A DNA stretch of 64,000 bases, from assembly GCF_949152225.1 (NCBI RefSeq), contig NZ_CASCJC010000001.1, forward strand, positions 1,054,001 through 1,118,000, read 5' to 3'. A program made the position numbers and the translations under genes. The DNA is from Ligilactobacillus sp900765635 (lineage in GTDB: Bacteria; Bacillota; Bacilli; Lactobacillales; Lactobacillaceae). The notes under the pieces were generated by a model. That model worked only from the letters and a program-made list of their open reading frames with translations, was not told where the DNA came from and made no database searches. Shown here piece by piece: positions 8,485-18,381 of the stretch (position 1 is its first letter; the number at the start of each line of letters is the position of its first letter).

Positions 8485-9351
8485 TTACTTGTATCTTGGT
8501 CTTTTATTAGCAATCATTTCTTGAAATTGTAAATAATTATCGTATCTACTTTGCAAAATTTCACCTGCTAAAACAGCCTCTTTTACTGCACATTTAGGTT
8601 CATTAATATGCAAACATCCTCTAAATTTGCATCCTGATTGATACGCGACAAAATCAGGATAATATAATGGTAATTCCTCTTTTTGAATCTCTAAAATATC
8701 GAAAGATGAAAAACCTGGGGTATCTGCAATCAAATTATCTCCCACCTTTAACAAAGTTACCTTTCTTGTCGTATGTTTTCCGCGACTTAAGGCTTTAGAG
8801 ATTTCGCCAGTTTCTAATTGTAATGTTGGTTTTATCCGATTTAGCAACGTTGATTTGCCCGCACCTGTTTGTCCCATGACAATCATGACCTCATCTTGGC
8901 GTTTAGCCAGTATTTCCTCTAAATCTACCAAATTGGCTTGTGTAGTCAAACAACAAGCATAATACTTTTGATAATAGTCAATGATTGCTTGCATTTCTTT
9001 TAATTCCTTTGCATTTAATAAATCTGCTTTAGAAAAACAAAGAATCGGCTCAATATCGTTGATTGCTAACATCACCAATTGTCGGTCAAGCAAATTACTA
9101 GAAAAATTTGGTTCTACACATGCACTAACCACTAAAGCGGTGTCTACATTTGCAACCGGTGGCCTAACCAAGGTGTTTTTACGTGGATAAATCTTTAAAA
9201 TATAGCCTTCTTGTTGGTTTTGTGCCTTAAAATCAACCCAATCTCCAACTAAAGGCGCTTGCTTTTTTGCGCGAAAATTACCACGTGCCCGCGTCCGATA
9301 CTCTAAACCATCTTGCGCTAAAATATCATAGTAACCACTTAAAGATTGCAT
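8485..9351 (-). CDS. rsgA: Ribosome small subunit GTPase RsgA (YloQ)
   Basis: 288 aa from the ATG at 9351, chosen because AAAGGA sits 6-7 nt before it; an in-frame TTG 18 nt upstream lacks an SD. Order: N-terminal OB fold (about 1-65), then a circularly permuted GTPase with the FSKADLL box before the P-loop GQTGAGKS and DTPGF, then a C-terminal zinc site with C-x4-C-x-H-x5-C spacing in CKFRGCLHINEPKC. It helps mature the 30S subunit near the decoding site. It heads the rsgA-rpe-thiN operon. Confidence 0.95.
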   Translation of the reverse strand: MQSLSGYYDILAQDGLEYRTRARGNFRAKKQAPLVGDWVDFKAQNQQEGYILKIYPRKNTLVRPPVANVDTALVVSACVEPNFSSNLLDRQLVMLAINDIEPILCFSKADLLNAKELKEMQAIIDYYQKYYACCLTTQANLVDLEEILAKRQDEVMIVMGQTGAGKSTLLNRIKPTLQLETGEISKALSRGKHTTRKVTLLKVGDNLIADTPGFSSFDILEIQKEELPLYYPDFVAYQSGCKFRGCLHINEPKCAVKEAVLAGEILQSRYDNYLQFQEMIANKRPRYK

Positions 9352-9416
9352 AATTTGTCCTTTTACCAAATTATCTACCTACCCTTCTTCGTTTTAAGTT
9401 TACTAAATTCTCTTTG

Positions 9417-9425
9417 ATATTACCA
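9417..9425 (-). promoter_or_regulatory. Possible extended -10 promoter of rsgA-rpe-thiN
   Basis: On the minus strand TGG-TAATAT forms an extended -10 about 65 nt before the rsgA start, downstream of the 9470-9513 terminator. No good -35 is visible, so this is tentative. Confidence 0.35.
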
Positions 9426-9469
9426 GTTTTAATTTGATATAAAAGTAATCGCCTATTGGCTTTAAAAAC

Positions 9470-9513
9470 AAAAAGAAAGTCTATGAAAAGTTTTTTCGTA
9501 GACTTTCTTTTTA
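9470..9513. terminator. Bidirectional terminator downstream of prkC
   Basis: The arms AAAGAAAGTCTA and TAGACTTTCTTT flank a GAAAA / TTTTC inner region; both strands end in T runs. It lies about 100 nt after the prkC stop and isolates the prkC cluster from rsgA. Confidence 0.85.
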
Positions 9514-9612
9514 TACTTATTACAATTTTGACATTTTTAAAACTAATTTTGCTTCTTTTGCACTTGAAACTTTCAAAATAAAATTTTTGACAAAATTCTG
9601 TCTCGTATGCAT

Positions 9613-11610
9613 TTAGTTTTTCACATTATCATTTTGCGCTACTAACTGTCCATCGCGATAGATTTTATACTTACCAGCTTTGTTTCCTTCTAAAACAAAT
9701 GGAATTGTTATCGATGTATCATTAGTAATATCAAAACTTTGATAAACGTTACTTAAGCTATGATCTTTATCTTCGATATAAACTTGTATCTTATTGCTTG
9801 TTTGGTTAGCAGTTGGTTGGAATGGTACATTAACACTAATTGTAAAGCTTGTATAAGAATCTTGATCATCTTGATCTTCTTTGGCTGGATCTTTACCTTG
9901 TGAAATTGTAACAGTTAATGTATCACCTTCACTAATATCAGAACCAGCACTTGGTTGTTGAGTAATCACCATATCATTTGCAACCGTATCATTGTATTCT
10001 TTGTTGATTTGTAGTTTTAATCCCAAATCACTAGCATAATCTTGTACACTCTTTAAAGTGTAGTTAGTCAAATCACGTAACGAATAACTTTCATTTCCTT
10101 TACTTACAACAAAAGTAACCGTAGTAGATGATAAGACCACTTTTTTGGATGATTTAACACTTTGTTCGATAATCTCGTCTTTGGCATATTCATCAGAATA
10201 AGATTCTTTTTTACGAACCGTTACCCCTTGTTTTTCAAGTCGGCTTTTAACATCTGCGTAAACTTGCCCGCGATAATCACCAAAAGCTTGCTTTTGTGGT
10301 CCACTTGAAACTACCATGTCGATACTTGCACCTTCACGTACTTCTGTATTGGCACTTGGCGTTGTCTTAATTACATGGTCTTTAGCAATTTTATCGTCGT
10401 TTGTATACGTTATTTCTCCAATTTCTAGCTTAGCTTTCATCAACTTTTGCTTAGCTTGTTGCTCAGTTAAACCAGCAACATCAGGTAAAGTCGTATTTTG
10501 TGGAGTTGAAAATAGTACATATCCGATAAACAAAATTATTGCTAATAATATCAACCCAATCGTAGTAAATGCAATTTTCTTCTTTTTACTCCATTTTTTC
10601 TTAGGTTTAGACTTTTTGTCATTGACTTTTTTTGTGACTTTTTTACTTGTTTGTTTTACCTTGTCATCTTCATCTTCCATTGTTGTAGTTGGCTTTTCGT
10701 TAACAATTTGTTTAGGATCAATTCTTGGCAAAATTTGTGTTTCTTGATCAACTTCACTGTGCGGTTGCCACCGTGGCTCATTTTGTCTATCAGGTTGAAG
10801 TGCAGTTCGTAAATCTACTGCCATTTCACCAGCACTTTTATAACGGTCTGTTAACTTTTTAGCAGTTGCATGTAAAACGACATTTTCCAAAGGTTGTGGA
10901 ATATCTGCAACAAATTCACGTACAGAAGGCATTTGTGCATTATAATGTTTTAATGCAATGGAAACTGCTGTTTGTCCCTCAAACGGTACATGTCCTGTCA
11001 ATAGTTCAAACAAAATGATTCCTAAAGAATAAATATCAGATTGGCTCGTTATGATGCTTCCTCTGGCTTGTTCAGGCGAAATATAATGCACAGATCCTAG
11101 CATTGTATTAGTCTTTGTAATAGTCGATTGAGCAGCTGCAATTGCGATACCAAAATCTGTTATCTTAACATTTCCTTGCTCATCTAACAAAATATTTTGA
11201 GGTTTTAAATCACGATGAATAATTCCATTGGCATGTGCTTCACTGACAGCATTTAAAATCTGTTCCATGATTTCAATGACACGTTGATATGGGATAGGAC
11301 TACATTGTTCGATATATTCTTTAAGATTCATCCCTTTGACATATTCCATTACCAGATATTGTAAGCTATTTTCCTCGCCAATATCATAGATGCTAACAAT
11401 GTGAGGGTTAGTTAATTCGACAAGCGACATTGCTTCACCTTGGAAACGCCGAATTGCTGCTTGATCATCGCTTAAATCTAATCGTAACAATTTAACTGCT
11501 ACATTACGCTGCAAAATCAAATCTCGTGCTTCATAGACATTGGCCATTCCGCCTTCGCCTAAACTTCTTATGATTTGATATCGTCCATTTAGAATATATC
11601 CTTCTCTCAC
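9613..11610 (-). CDS. prkC: PASTA-domain serine/threonine protein kinase PrkC (StkP-like)
   Basis: 665 aa. Kinase domain (about 1-270): glycine loop LGEGGMANVYEA (17-28), K40 in VAVKLL, HRDLKPQN catalytic loop, DFGIA metal site. A lysine-rich juxtamembrane stretch leads to one membrane helix at about 345-367. Three extracellular PASTA repeats follow, then a short C-terminal domain. PASTA repeats bind muropeptides; the kinase regulates cell wall synthesis and division. The GTG start overlaps the stp stop by 4 nt (GTGA), with GGAGG 7 nt upstream. The kinase-phosphatase pair is standard. Confidence 0.96.
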   Translation of the reverse strand: MREGYILNGRYQIIRSLGEGGMANVYEARDLILQRNVAVKLLRLDLSDDQAAIRRFQGEAMSLVELTNPHIVSIYDIGEENSLQYLVMEYVKGMNLKEYIEQCSPIPYQRVIEIMEQILNAVSEAHANGIIHRDLKPQNILLDEQGNVKITDFGIAIAAAQSTITKTNTMLGSVHYISPEQARGSIITSQSDIYSLGIILFELLTGHVPFEGQTAVSIALKHYNAQMPSVREFVADIPQPLENVVLHATAKKLTDRYKSAGEMAVDLRTALQPDRQNEPRWQPHSEVDQETQILPRIDPKQIVNEKPTTTMEDEDDKVKQTSKKVTKKVNDKKSKPKKKWSKKKKIAFTTIGLILLAIILFIGYVLFSTPQNTTLPDVAGLTEQQAKQKLMKAKLEIGEITYTNDDKIAKDHVIKTTPSANTEVREGASIDMVVSSGPQKQAFGDYRGQVYADVKSRLEKQGVTVRKKESYSDEYAKDEIIEQSVKSSKKVVLSSTTVTFVVSKGNESYSLRDLTNYTLKSVQDYASDLGLKLQINKEYNDTVANDMVITQQPSAGSDISEGDTLTVTISQGKDPAKEDQDDQDSYTSFTISVNVPFQPTANQTSNKIQVYIEDKDHSLSNVYQSFDITNDTSITIPFVLEGNKAGKYKIYRDGQLVAQNDNVKN

Positions 11611-12353
11611 GCAGTAACCTCCTTGTCTAATCTACAAAGCAACACCGTAATATTATCCAATCCCCCAGCTTGATTTGCTTGTCTAACTAATTCCTTTGCT
11701 TTAGCTTCTAATGGAGTATCAGAACTTAAAATGGTGGAAATTTCTTGATCATCAACCATATTAGTCAAGCCATCAGTACACAACAATAAAATGTCTTGAG
11801 CTTGACCTTCTAGAAACTTAATATCTAAATGCGCCTTTTCATCAACACCTAACGTACGCATAATTAAATTTTTATTAGGATGTGTCTTGGCTTCTTCTTT
11901 ACTGATTTCACCTCGTTTAACTAACTCATTTACAAAAGAATGATCTTCCGTCAATTGCGTAATTTGATTATCCCGCAACAAGTAGCAACGACTATCACCT
12001 AAATTAGCCACGATAATTTCATCTGGCAAAATTAAAGCTCCCACTAAAGTTGTTGCCATTCCTGTCAAATCTTGATTTTGGCTTGCTTGTAACAAAAGAT
12101 CTTGATTCTCGATTTCTGTTTGTTTTTCTAACCAAACTGTCGCTTGACTCGTCGTTTCAAAGTCAGTCTTTTCAAATTTCTCACCTAGATGACTAACCGC
12201 ATTTTTAGATGCAATTTCTCCAGCTTGATAAGCTCCTAAACCATCAGCAACAAGTGCCAAGGCCAAACCTTTTTGATTGATAAAATAACCACAACTGTCC
12301 TCATTTTTGGTTCGCTTTTGACCAATATCACTTTGATATACAAATTCCACCAT
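11607..12353 (-). CDS. stp: PP2C-family protein phosphatase Stp (PrpC)
   Basis: 248 aa, one PPM/PP2C domain. Metal-binding motifs: KNEDS near residue 16, DGLGAYQAGEIAS (the usual DGMGGH is DGLGAY here), GDSRCYLL, LLCTDGLTNMV and GGLDNITV at the C terminus. It removes phosphates placed by PrkC, whose gene overlaps its 3' end. ATG start at 12353, 6 nt after the rsmB stop, with GAGGTG as a modest SD. Soluble; no membrane segment. Confidence 0.95.
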   Translation of the reverse strand: MVEFVYQSDIGQKRTKNEDSCGYFINQKGLALALVADGLGAYQAGEIASKNAVSHLGEKFEKTDFETTSQATVWLEKQTEIENQDLLLQASQNQDLTGMATTLVGALILPDEIIVANLGDSRCYLLRDNQITQLTEDHSFVNELVKRGEISKEEAKTHPNKNLIMRTLGVDEKAHLDIKFLEGQAQDILLLCTDGLTNMVDDQEISTILSSDTPLEAKAKELVRQANQAGGLDNITVLLCRLDKEVTA

Positions 12354-12359
12354 TACACC

Positions 12360-13697
12360 TCATTTCCGCTTGCGCAAAGTCGCAATAAAGAAACCATCAG
12401 TCATATAATCATCTGGATAAATAGTCAATCCTAATTGCGTACGCTCTTGTTTCAGATTATACCGTGTTTTCGTCTTAATTTGTTCAAAATCTGGGCGTTG
12501 CGTTAAAAATTCTGTCACAACGGATTGATTTTCCGTATTCAAAATCGTACATGTACTGTAAGTTAATGTTCCACCAGGCTTTAATGTATCTGCAACTGCT
12601 AGTAAAATTTCAACTTGGATACGATGTAAATTTTGCGAATCTGCTAAACTTTTAGCATATTTTATTTCAGGTTTGCGTCTTAACAACCCCAAACCTGAAC
12701 ATGGTGCATCGACTAAAATCTTATCAAATTTATTTGCTTGAAAATATTGATTGCTCTGACGTGCATCTAATTTTAGTCCTTTAACTTTATTTGATACCCC
12801 TTGTCTACGTGCATTTTGTTCAATCAAACCTACCTTGTGTTGATGGATGTCTAACGCAACGACATAGCCATCTATCAATTGAGTCGCAATTTGGATAGTT
12901 TTTCCTCCTGGAGCCGCACACGCATCTAGTACTATATCATTAGGCTTAACTTCTAATGCTTCGACCGCTAACATTGCACTTTCATCTTGAACAGTAATAA
13001 GTCCTTGTTTAAAAGCTTCACTTTGAGGAGCAAAACCACCTTTTATTCTTAATGCTTGTGGGGTAACCGGACTTTCTTGCCAACTTAAATTATCCTTATC
13101 TAATTGTACTAAAATTTCTTTTTTAGCATGATTAGCATTTAATCTGACACTTTGCAGTGGATTTTGATTAATACTTAGCAAAATTTTAGTAGTTTTTTCT
13201 TGTCCTACTTCTTGCCAGAGCTCTTCAACAAGCCATAAAGGTGTACTTGTTTCAATGCTTAGTCGTTGTTTAACCGCTAATTTATCAAAACTTGGTAACC
13301 CTTGCCGATCAATAGCATGTAAGATACCTGTAACCAATTTGCGAATCCCACCATGTCCTTTAACCTTTGCTATTTCAATTGTTTCATTGAATATAGCCCG
13401 TTTAGGAATCTTATCTAAGAATTCCATCTGATACAAAGCACTCAATAATAGTTGTTTTACCCAAGGTTCTAGTTTTTGTGGCTTAGCAATAAAAGGAGTT
13501 AACCAATATTCTAACGTTAGTTTATGCTGCAAAACACCATAAACCAATGTTGTTAATAAATTAGCATCTTTTTTAGTTAAATTTTTTTGTTGTAAAATCT
13601 GATTTAAACCTAAATTAGAATACGTTCCTTGTTTTTCAATACGCGTTAATAACTCTATTGCCAAAAAACGTGGTGTTTGTTTTATGTTATTTGTCAT
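12360..13697 (-). CDS. rsmB: 16S rRNA m5C967 methyltransferase RsmB
   Basis: 445 aa. N-terminal NusB-like RNA-binding domain (about 1-140); C-terminal Rossmann methyltransferase with SAM motif DACAAPGGKTIQIA, the PC motif DAPCSGLGLLRR, and the catalytic cysteine in TYSTCTI. It methylates C967 (E. coli numbering) of 16S rRNA with SAM. The ATG lies inside the end of fmt (11-nt overlap). The fmt-rsmB-stp-prkC order is the conserved Firmicutes arrangement. Confidence 0.95.
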   Translation of the reverse strand: MTNNIKQTPRFLAIELLTRIEKQGTYSNLGLNQILQQKNLTKKDANLLTTLVYGVLQHKLTLEYWLTPFIAKPQKLEPWVKQLLLSALYQMEFLDKIPKRAIFNETIEIAKVKGHGGIRKLVTGILHAIDRQGLPSFDKLAVKQRLSIETSTPLWLVEELWQEVGQEKTTKILLSINQNPLQSVRLNANHAKKEILVQLDKDNLSWQESPVTPQALRIKGGFAPQSEAFKQGLITVQDESAMLAVEALEVKPNDIVLDACAAPGGKTIQIATQLIDGYVVALDIHQHKVGLIEQNARRQGVSNKVKGLKLDARQSNQYFQANKFDKILVDAPCSGLGLLRRKPEIKYAKSLADSQNLHRIQVEILLAVADTLKPGGTLTYSTCTILNTENQSVVTEFLTQRPDFEQIKTKTRYNLKQERTQLGLTIYPDDYMTDGFFIATLRKRK

Positions 13698-14643
13698 CTG
13701 TAATAATTACCTGTCCTAATTTTATCCCTTGACCAACACCATTTAAATAATCGCTAATTTTTAGACGTGGCTTACCAGCTGGTTGCAATTCTTTAATACA
13801 ATAAACAGTTCCTTGAGCCGCAGCAATTTTTAGTTCGTGTTTACTTATACCGACTACTGTTCCTGCTGGTTTATCCGTTTGTTGTACTAAAGGTTCAACA
13901 TCCCATATTTTAGTACGCTTTTGATTCATTTGTGCAAAATAAGCACCTGGAGCTGGCCGTAACGCCCGTACTTGCCAATCGATTTGTTGCGCTGTTTGTG
14001 TCAAGTGCAAAACTTCTTCATGCGGCTTAATTGTTGGCGAAAAGACAACTTCTTGTTCATTTTGCTTAATGGGTGTAACTGTTTGATCTATCAATTTAGG
14101 TAAGGTTTTTAATAACAAGTCACGCCCAACGATACTCATCTTAGCAAAGATACTCCCTGTATCATCATCTTTTGTTATTGGCAATACTTCTTGAGAAATA
14201 ATATCGCCAGCATCCATTTGTTTTACCATGTACATGATAGTAACACCTGTTTGTTGATCACCATTCATAATAGCATATTGAACCGGTGCTCCACCACGAT
14301 ACTTAGGTAAGAGCGAACCATGAACATTAATTGCAGCTATTTGAGCTGCATTTAATACTTGAGTTGGTAAAAATTGGCCAAATGCTGCTGTAATAATAAA
14401 ATCTGGTTGTAAAGCAATGATTTCAGCCATCTCTTGACTACCACTTAATTTTTCTGGTTGTAACACCTTAATTTCATGTTTTAAAGCAACTTGCTTTACC
14501 GGAGAAGCCGTTAAAACTTTTTTTCTTCCAACTCTTCTATCTGGCTGAGTAACAACGGCTTTAACCTCATAACCTTGTGCAATGATTCCTTCCAAAATAG
14601 GTGCCGCAAATTGTGGCGTTCCCATAAATATAACTGATTTCAT
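13687..14643 (-). CDS. fmt: Methionyl-tRNA formyltransferase
   Basis: 318 aa, normal size. Motifs: N-terminal VIFMGTPQFA, the folate-site loop NVHGSLLPKYRGGAPVQ, and a C-terminal OB-like tRNA-binding domain. It formylates initiator Met-tRNA with 10-formyltetrahydrofolate. ATG start with AAGGGAAG, 18 nt after priA. A def gene often lies nearby in other species but none is in this stretch. Confidence 0.97.
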   Translation of the reverse strand: MKSVIFMGTPQFAAPILEGIIAQGYEVKAVVTQPDRRVGRKKVLTASPVKQVALKHEIKVLQPEKLSGSQEMAEIIALQPDFIITAAFGQFLPTQVLNAAQIAAINVHGSLLPKYRGGAPVQYAIMNGDQQTGVTIMYMVKQMDAGDIISQEVLPITKDDDTGSIFAKMSIVGRDLLLKTLPKLIDQTVTPIKQNEQEVVFSPTIKPHEEVLHLTQTAQQIDWQVRALRPAPGAYFAQMNQKRTKIWDVEPLVQQTDKPAGTVVGISKHELKIAAAQGTVYCIKELQPAGKPRLKISDYLNGVGQGIKLGQVIITDDK

Positions 14644-14661
14644 TAGTTCACTTCCCTTAAA

Positions 14662-17079
14662 TCAAATAAAATTCAAAGGATTACGATCAATAGTTAATTG
14701 TAATCCTTGGCGTTGTTTTCCTTGACTAGCAATCAACAACTCTTGTAAATAATTTTCTAATTGTGGTTCATTTTTATACTTAATCACTATTTGATAATAA
14801 TAACGATTATTAATACGTGTAATTGGCTTAGGTGTTGGTCCTAAAATTTTTGCACTAGAACTTAAATATGATTGCAATTCATTCTTTAAACGATATAGCT
14901 CGCGTGCTACCGTTGCTTCATCTTTATCACTAGCAGTTATTTTAATTGTATAATAATATGGCGGATATCCTCCACGATGACGCATGTTCATCTCAAGTGC
15001 AAAAAATCTTTCATAATTTTGTGTTTTAGCCAATGAAATTGCGTAATTTTGTGGATTGAAGGTTTGAATCAAAACTTCTCCTTTTTTAGTTGCTCGTCCA
15101 GCACGTCCACTAACTTGTGTCAATAATTGAAAAGTCTTTTCATTTGCTCTAAAATCCGGAAACGCTAAAGTTGTATCAGCATTTAATACTCCTACCAAAG
15201 TAACATCAGGAAAATCTAATCCCTTAGCAATCATTTGTGTACCCAATAAAATATCTGCTTTTTTTGCACTAAATTCTTCTAATAATTGTTCATGAGCACC
15301 TTTTTTCCTTGTAGTATCAACATCCATCCGTAAAATATTAGCATTAGGTAACAATTTTTGCAATTCTTGTTCTATTTTTTGAGTCCCTGTGCCATAACAC
15401 CTAATCTTTTTCCCTTGACAACTTGGACAAGTTTTTAAAAAGGCCTGCTCATGGCCACAATAATGGCAACGTAAACTATTTGTATCCAGATGATACGTCA
15501 ATGAAATATCACAATTAGGACAACGTAAAACTAAACCACAATCATGACACATTGCAAAAACAGAATGCCCTCGTCTATTTAATAATAATACAGCTTGTTC
15601 CTTTTTAGATATCCTATCTTTTAACGCTTCTAGTAATTCTTGAGAAATATCGGGTGTAGGTGCATATTTAGCAACTTTACGCATATCAATCAATTTGACT
15701 TCAGGTAATGTTTGGCCGTTGGCACGTTGATTCAAGCGCAACCAACAATAGACACCTTTTTGAGCACGGGCACGTGATTCAAGGCTAGGAGTCGCACTTC
15801 CCAGCACCAATGGACATTGTTGATATTTAGAACGCCACAAAGCCACATCACGCGTATGGTAACGAGGCATATCTTCTTGCTTATAGCTACTTTCATGTTC
15901 TTCATCCATTATGATTAAGCCTAAATCTTCTAAAGGTGCAAAAACCGCTGAGCGTGCTCCTACAACCACTTTAGCTTCCTTGCGCTTAATCCTACGCCAT
16001 TCATCATATTTTTCGCCATCAGATAAACCACTGTGCAACACCGCAACATCTTGTCCAAACCGACTCTTTACTCTTCTTACCATCTGTGGCGTTAACGAAA
16101 TTTCTGGCACTAACATCAAAGCGGTTTTATTTAACTTCAAAGCTTGCGCGATGCTTTGCAAATAAACCTCAGTCTTGCCACTTCCTGTAACACCTTGCAA
16201 TAAAAAAGTCGTTGCTTTTTTAGCAATTATATCGTGCGTTATTTTTTCTAAAGCTATGGCTTGCTCGGAATTTAAACACAATGGTTGCGAAGATTGAATC
16301 TCTTTTTGATAGGGATCACGATAATGTTCAATTTTTTGGCGTGTCAACCAACCCTTTTGTAAAGCTATTTTAAAATCTTGATTGTCTAACTCAAAAATAT
16401 TTGCTAAATCTTTTTGCAAACCATTTTCACCTTTTTTAGCTAGCTGTAATAAACAATTCAATAAACGCTGCTGGCGCTTGGCGTTTTTAGGGATTTTTTG
16501 CAATAATTCTTGATATTGTTTATCGCTTAAAGTTGGATAAATCACCTGTTGATATTTAGCCTTAACTTTATCTTTAACATGATAAACTACTTCTATTTGT
16601 TGTTGCTTAATTAGTACTTCTAATTTAGAAAATAATTTATCATCTAAGTCATTAGTTAAAAAAACTTCTTGTTGCTTTCCAAAAAATTGTTCAATTTCTG
16701 TATCAAAAGCATTATTAGTCAAACGACGCACACTTTTTTGATAACTAGCACGTAATGCATTAGGCAACATTACTTGTAAACAGCTAATCATAAAAGCAAA
16801 AGTTTGTTGACTCATCCATTGAGCTAACTGTAAGAATTCAGGTCCCAATACGGGCTGCAAGTCTTGAAGCCCTTCAATTTCTTTTAGCTTTACGTTATCT
16901 GGATTTTCTTTTGTTAGTCCCACAACAAAACCTTGAATTTGGCGTTTACCAAATGGAACAACTACACGCATTCCCTCAGCTATCTTAGTTTGAAGCGTTG
17001 ACGGAATTGCGTATGTATATGCTTGATTTGTCTGTCTGCTAGGGACATCAACAATTACTTGGGCATAGCGTTCGATAAT
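14662..17079 (-). CDS. priA: Primosomal protein N' (replication restart helicase PriA), likely ATT start
   Basis: The first ATG (16971) gives 769 aa beginning MRVVVPFGKRQ, which is residue ~40 of PriA relatives. The same frame stays open upstream and encodes the expected N-terminal 3'-DNA-binding part: AQVIVDVPSRQTNQAYTY. No ATG, GTG or TTG lies in that extension. An ATT at 17079 follows AGAGG by 6 nt and gives about 805 aa, the usual PriA size. Other motifs: Walker A GVTGSGKTE, MDEEH, paired zinc cysteines (CHDCG, CPNC, CHYCG, CPSC), QVSGRAGR. PriA reloads the replisome at collapsed forks. Overlaps coaBC by 25 nt. Family firm; start inferred. Confidence 0.9.
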   Translation of the reverse strand: MIERYAQVIVDVPSRQTNQAYTYAIPSTLQTKIAEGMRVVVPFGKRQIQGFVVGLTKENPDNVKLKEIEGLQDLQPVLGPEFLQLAQWMSQQTFAFMISCLQVMLPNALRASYQKSVRRLTNNAFDTEIEQFFGKQQEVFLTNDLDDKLFSKLEVLIKQQQIEVVYHVKDKVKAKYQQVIYPTLSDKQYQELLQKIPKNAKRQQRLLNCLLQLAKKGENGLQKDLANIFELDNQDFKIALQKGWLTRQKIEHYRDPYQKEIQSSQPLCLNSEQAIALEKITHDIIAKKATTFLLQGVTGSGKTEVYLQSIAQALKLNKTALMLVPEISLTPQMVRRVKSRFGQDVAVLHSGLSDGEKYDEWRRIKRKEAKVVVGARSAVFAPLEDLGLIIMDEEHESSYKQEDMPRYHTRDVALWRSKYQQCPLVLGSATPSLESRARAQKGVYCWLRLNQRANGQTLPEVKLIDMRKVAKYAPTPDISQELLEALKDRISKKEQAVLLLNRRGHSVFAMCHDCGLVLRCPNCDISLTYHLDTNSLRCHYCGHEQAFLKTCPSCQGKKIRCYGTGTQKIEQELQKLLPNANILRMDVDTTRKKGAHEQLLEEFSAKKADILLGTQMIAKGLDFPDVTLVGVLNADTTLAFPDFRANEKTFQLLTQVSGRAGRATKKGEVLIQTFNPQNYAISLAKTQNYERFFALEMNMRHRGGYPPYYYTIKITASDKDEATVARELYRLKNELQSYLSSSAKILGPTPKPITRINNRYYYQIVIKYKNEPQLENYLQELLIASQGKQRQGLQLTIDRNPLNFI

Positions 17080-18281
17080 TTTTCGCCTCTTTCTTGTCTC
17101 AATGCTATAATTTCATCAAAAATCCATTCTGCTATTTGCCTTTTAGAAGCCTTGGGTAACGGTTTAGGCTGACGCTTTGGGGTTAATAAAGTTACTTCAT
17201 TATCTTTCGTCCCAAATCCAATATCTGTACGTGCAACATCATTTGCCACTAACATATCTAAATTTTTAGCTATGAGCTTCTTTCCACCATTAGCCAATAC
17301 ATCTTGCGTTTCCGCTGCAAATCCTACCAAAAATTGGCTCTTTTTTTGTTGGCCAAGCTTCTTTAAAATATCCGGATTTTTCACCAATTCTAATGTTAAG
17401 GTTGGCGTATCTTTTTTAATTTTTTCTGTTGCTGGTTCTTTTACACGATAATCTGACACAGCCGCTGCCATGATTGCAATATCAGCATCAACAAATTCAG
17501 CTTGCATAATATTTTGCATTTGCGTAGTATTCTTAATCGCATGATATTTGATACCTACAGGAACTTGTAAGTTACTTGGTCCAGAAACTAAGACAACCTC
17601 TGCTCCACGTCTTTTAGCAACTTCTGCTAAAGCGTACCCCATCTTACCACTAGAAAAATTTGTTAAATATCTAACCGGATCTATTTTTTCAATTGTACCA
17701 GCTGCCGAAACAACTACTTTTAATCCTTTCAAATCTTGTTTAACTGCCATTTGTTGACTAATCCATGAAAAAATCTCCTCAGGCTGTGGCATCCGACCTT
17801 TTCCATCATATCCTTCTGCCAAAAAACCATATGCTGGTTCCATGATTTTTACCCCATCATCTTTGAGAACAGCTATATTTCTACTAGTTGCCGGATTAGA
17901 TAACATCTTATCATTCATTGCAGGAATCACAAACTTAGGGGCTGCCGTTGCTAGCAATGCAGTGCTGACAAAATCATCTGCCAATCCATTTGCCATTTTG
18001 GCAATTATATTAGCGCTAGCAGGAACAACTACTGCTAAATCACTCCAGTCTGCTAAACTTATATGTGGCACAAAATCAGTTTGCCCAGGCATCTCAAAAT
18101 CGGTATAAACTGGATTTTGACTCAAAGCTGCTAGCGTTAACGGTGTAATCATTTTTTGTGCACTAGCCGTCATTGCAACTTTAACATTTGCTTTGGCTTT
18201 AACAAATTCTCTGACGACATTAACCGCTTTATAGCAAGCAATTCCACCTGTTAAATAGATTGCAACATTTTTATTTTCCAC
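17055..18281 (-). CDS. coaBC: Bifunctional phosphopantothenoylcysteine decarboxylase / phosphopantothenate-cysteine ligase
   Basis: 408 aa from the GTG at 18281, which has GGGAGG 7 nt upstream; an ATG 27 nt further upstream lies before that SD. N-terminal CoaC flavoprotein (about 1-180): LTGGIACYKA, VVPASANIIAKMANG, PAMNDKM. C-terminal CoaB ligase (about 190-400): YLTNFSSGKMGYALAE and KNPDIL. The protein makes 4'-phosphopantetheine from phosphopantothenate and cysteine on the way to coenzyme A. It overlaps priA; rpoZ and gmk lie upstream behind a terminator. Confidence 0.95.
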   Translation of the reverse strand: MENKNVAIYLTGGIACYKAVNVVREFVKAKANVKVAMTASAQKMITPLTLAALSQNPVYTDFEMPGQTDFVPHISLADWSDLAVVVPASANIIAKMANGLADDFVSTALLATAAPKFVIPAMNDKMLSNPATSRNIAVLKDDGVKIMEPAYGFLAEGYDGKGRMPQPEEIFSWISQQMAVKQDLKGLKVVVSAAGTIEKIDPVRYLTNFSSGKMGYALAEVAKRRGAEVVLVSGPSNLQVPVGIKYHAIKNTTQMQNIMQAEFVDADIAIMAAAVSDYRVKEPATEKIKKDTPTLTLELVKNPDILKKLGQQKKSQFLVGFAAETQDVLANGGKKLIAKNLDMLVANDVARTDIGFGTKDNEVTLLTPKRQPKPLPKASKRQIAEWIFDEIIALRQERGEKLSNAMPK

Positions 18282-18334
18282 AAGTTTTCCTCCCAAAACG
18301 ATAATCATCGTTTATATTGTATCAATTTTATCTC

Positions 18335-18368
18335 AAAGAAAAAAGAGCCTAGGCTCAACGCTAGACTC
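18335..18368 (-). terminator. Terminator after rpoZ
   Basis: On the minus strand GAGTCTAG (18368-18361) pairs with CTAGGCTC (18352-18345; one G-T) and is followed by TTTTTTCTTT. It lies 13 nt past the rpoZ stop. Confidence 0.8.
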
Positions 18369-18381
18369 CTCACAAATTTTA

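Noticed and set aside
10316..10747. 143-codon plus-strand frame rich in hydrophobic residues
   Set aside because: Antisense shadow of prkC, opposite its membrane helix and lysine-rich linker; no SD and no family match.
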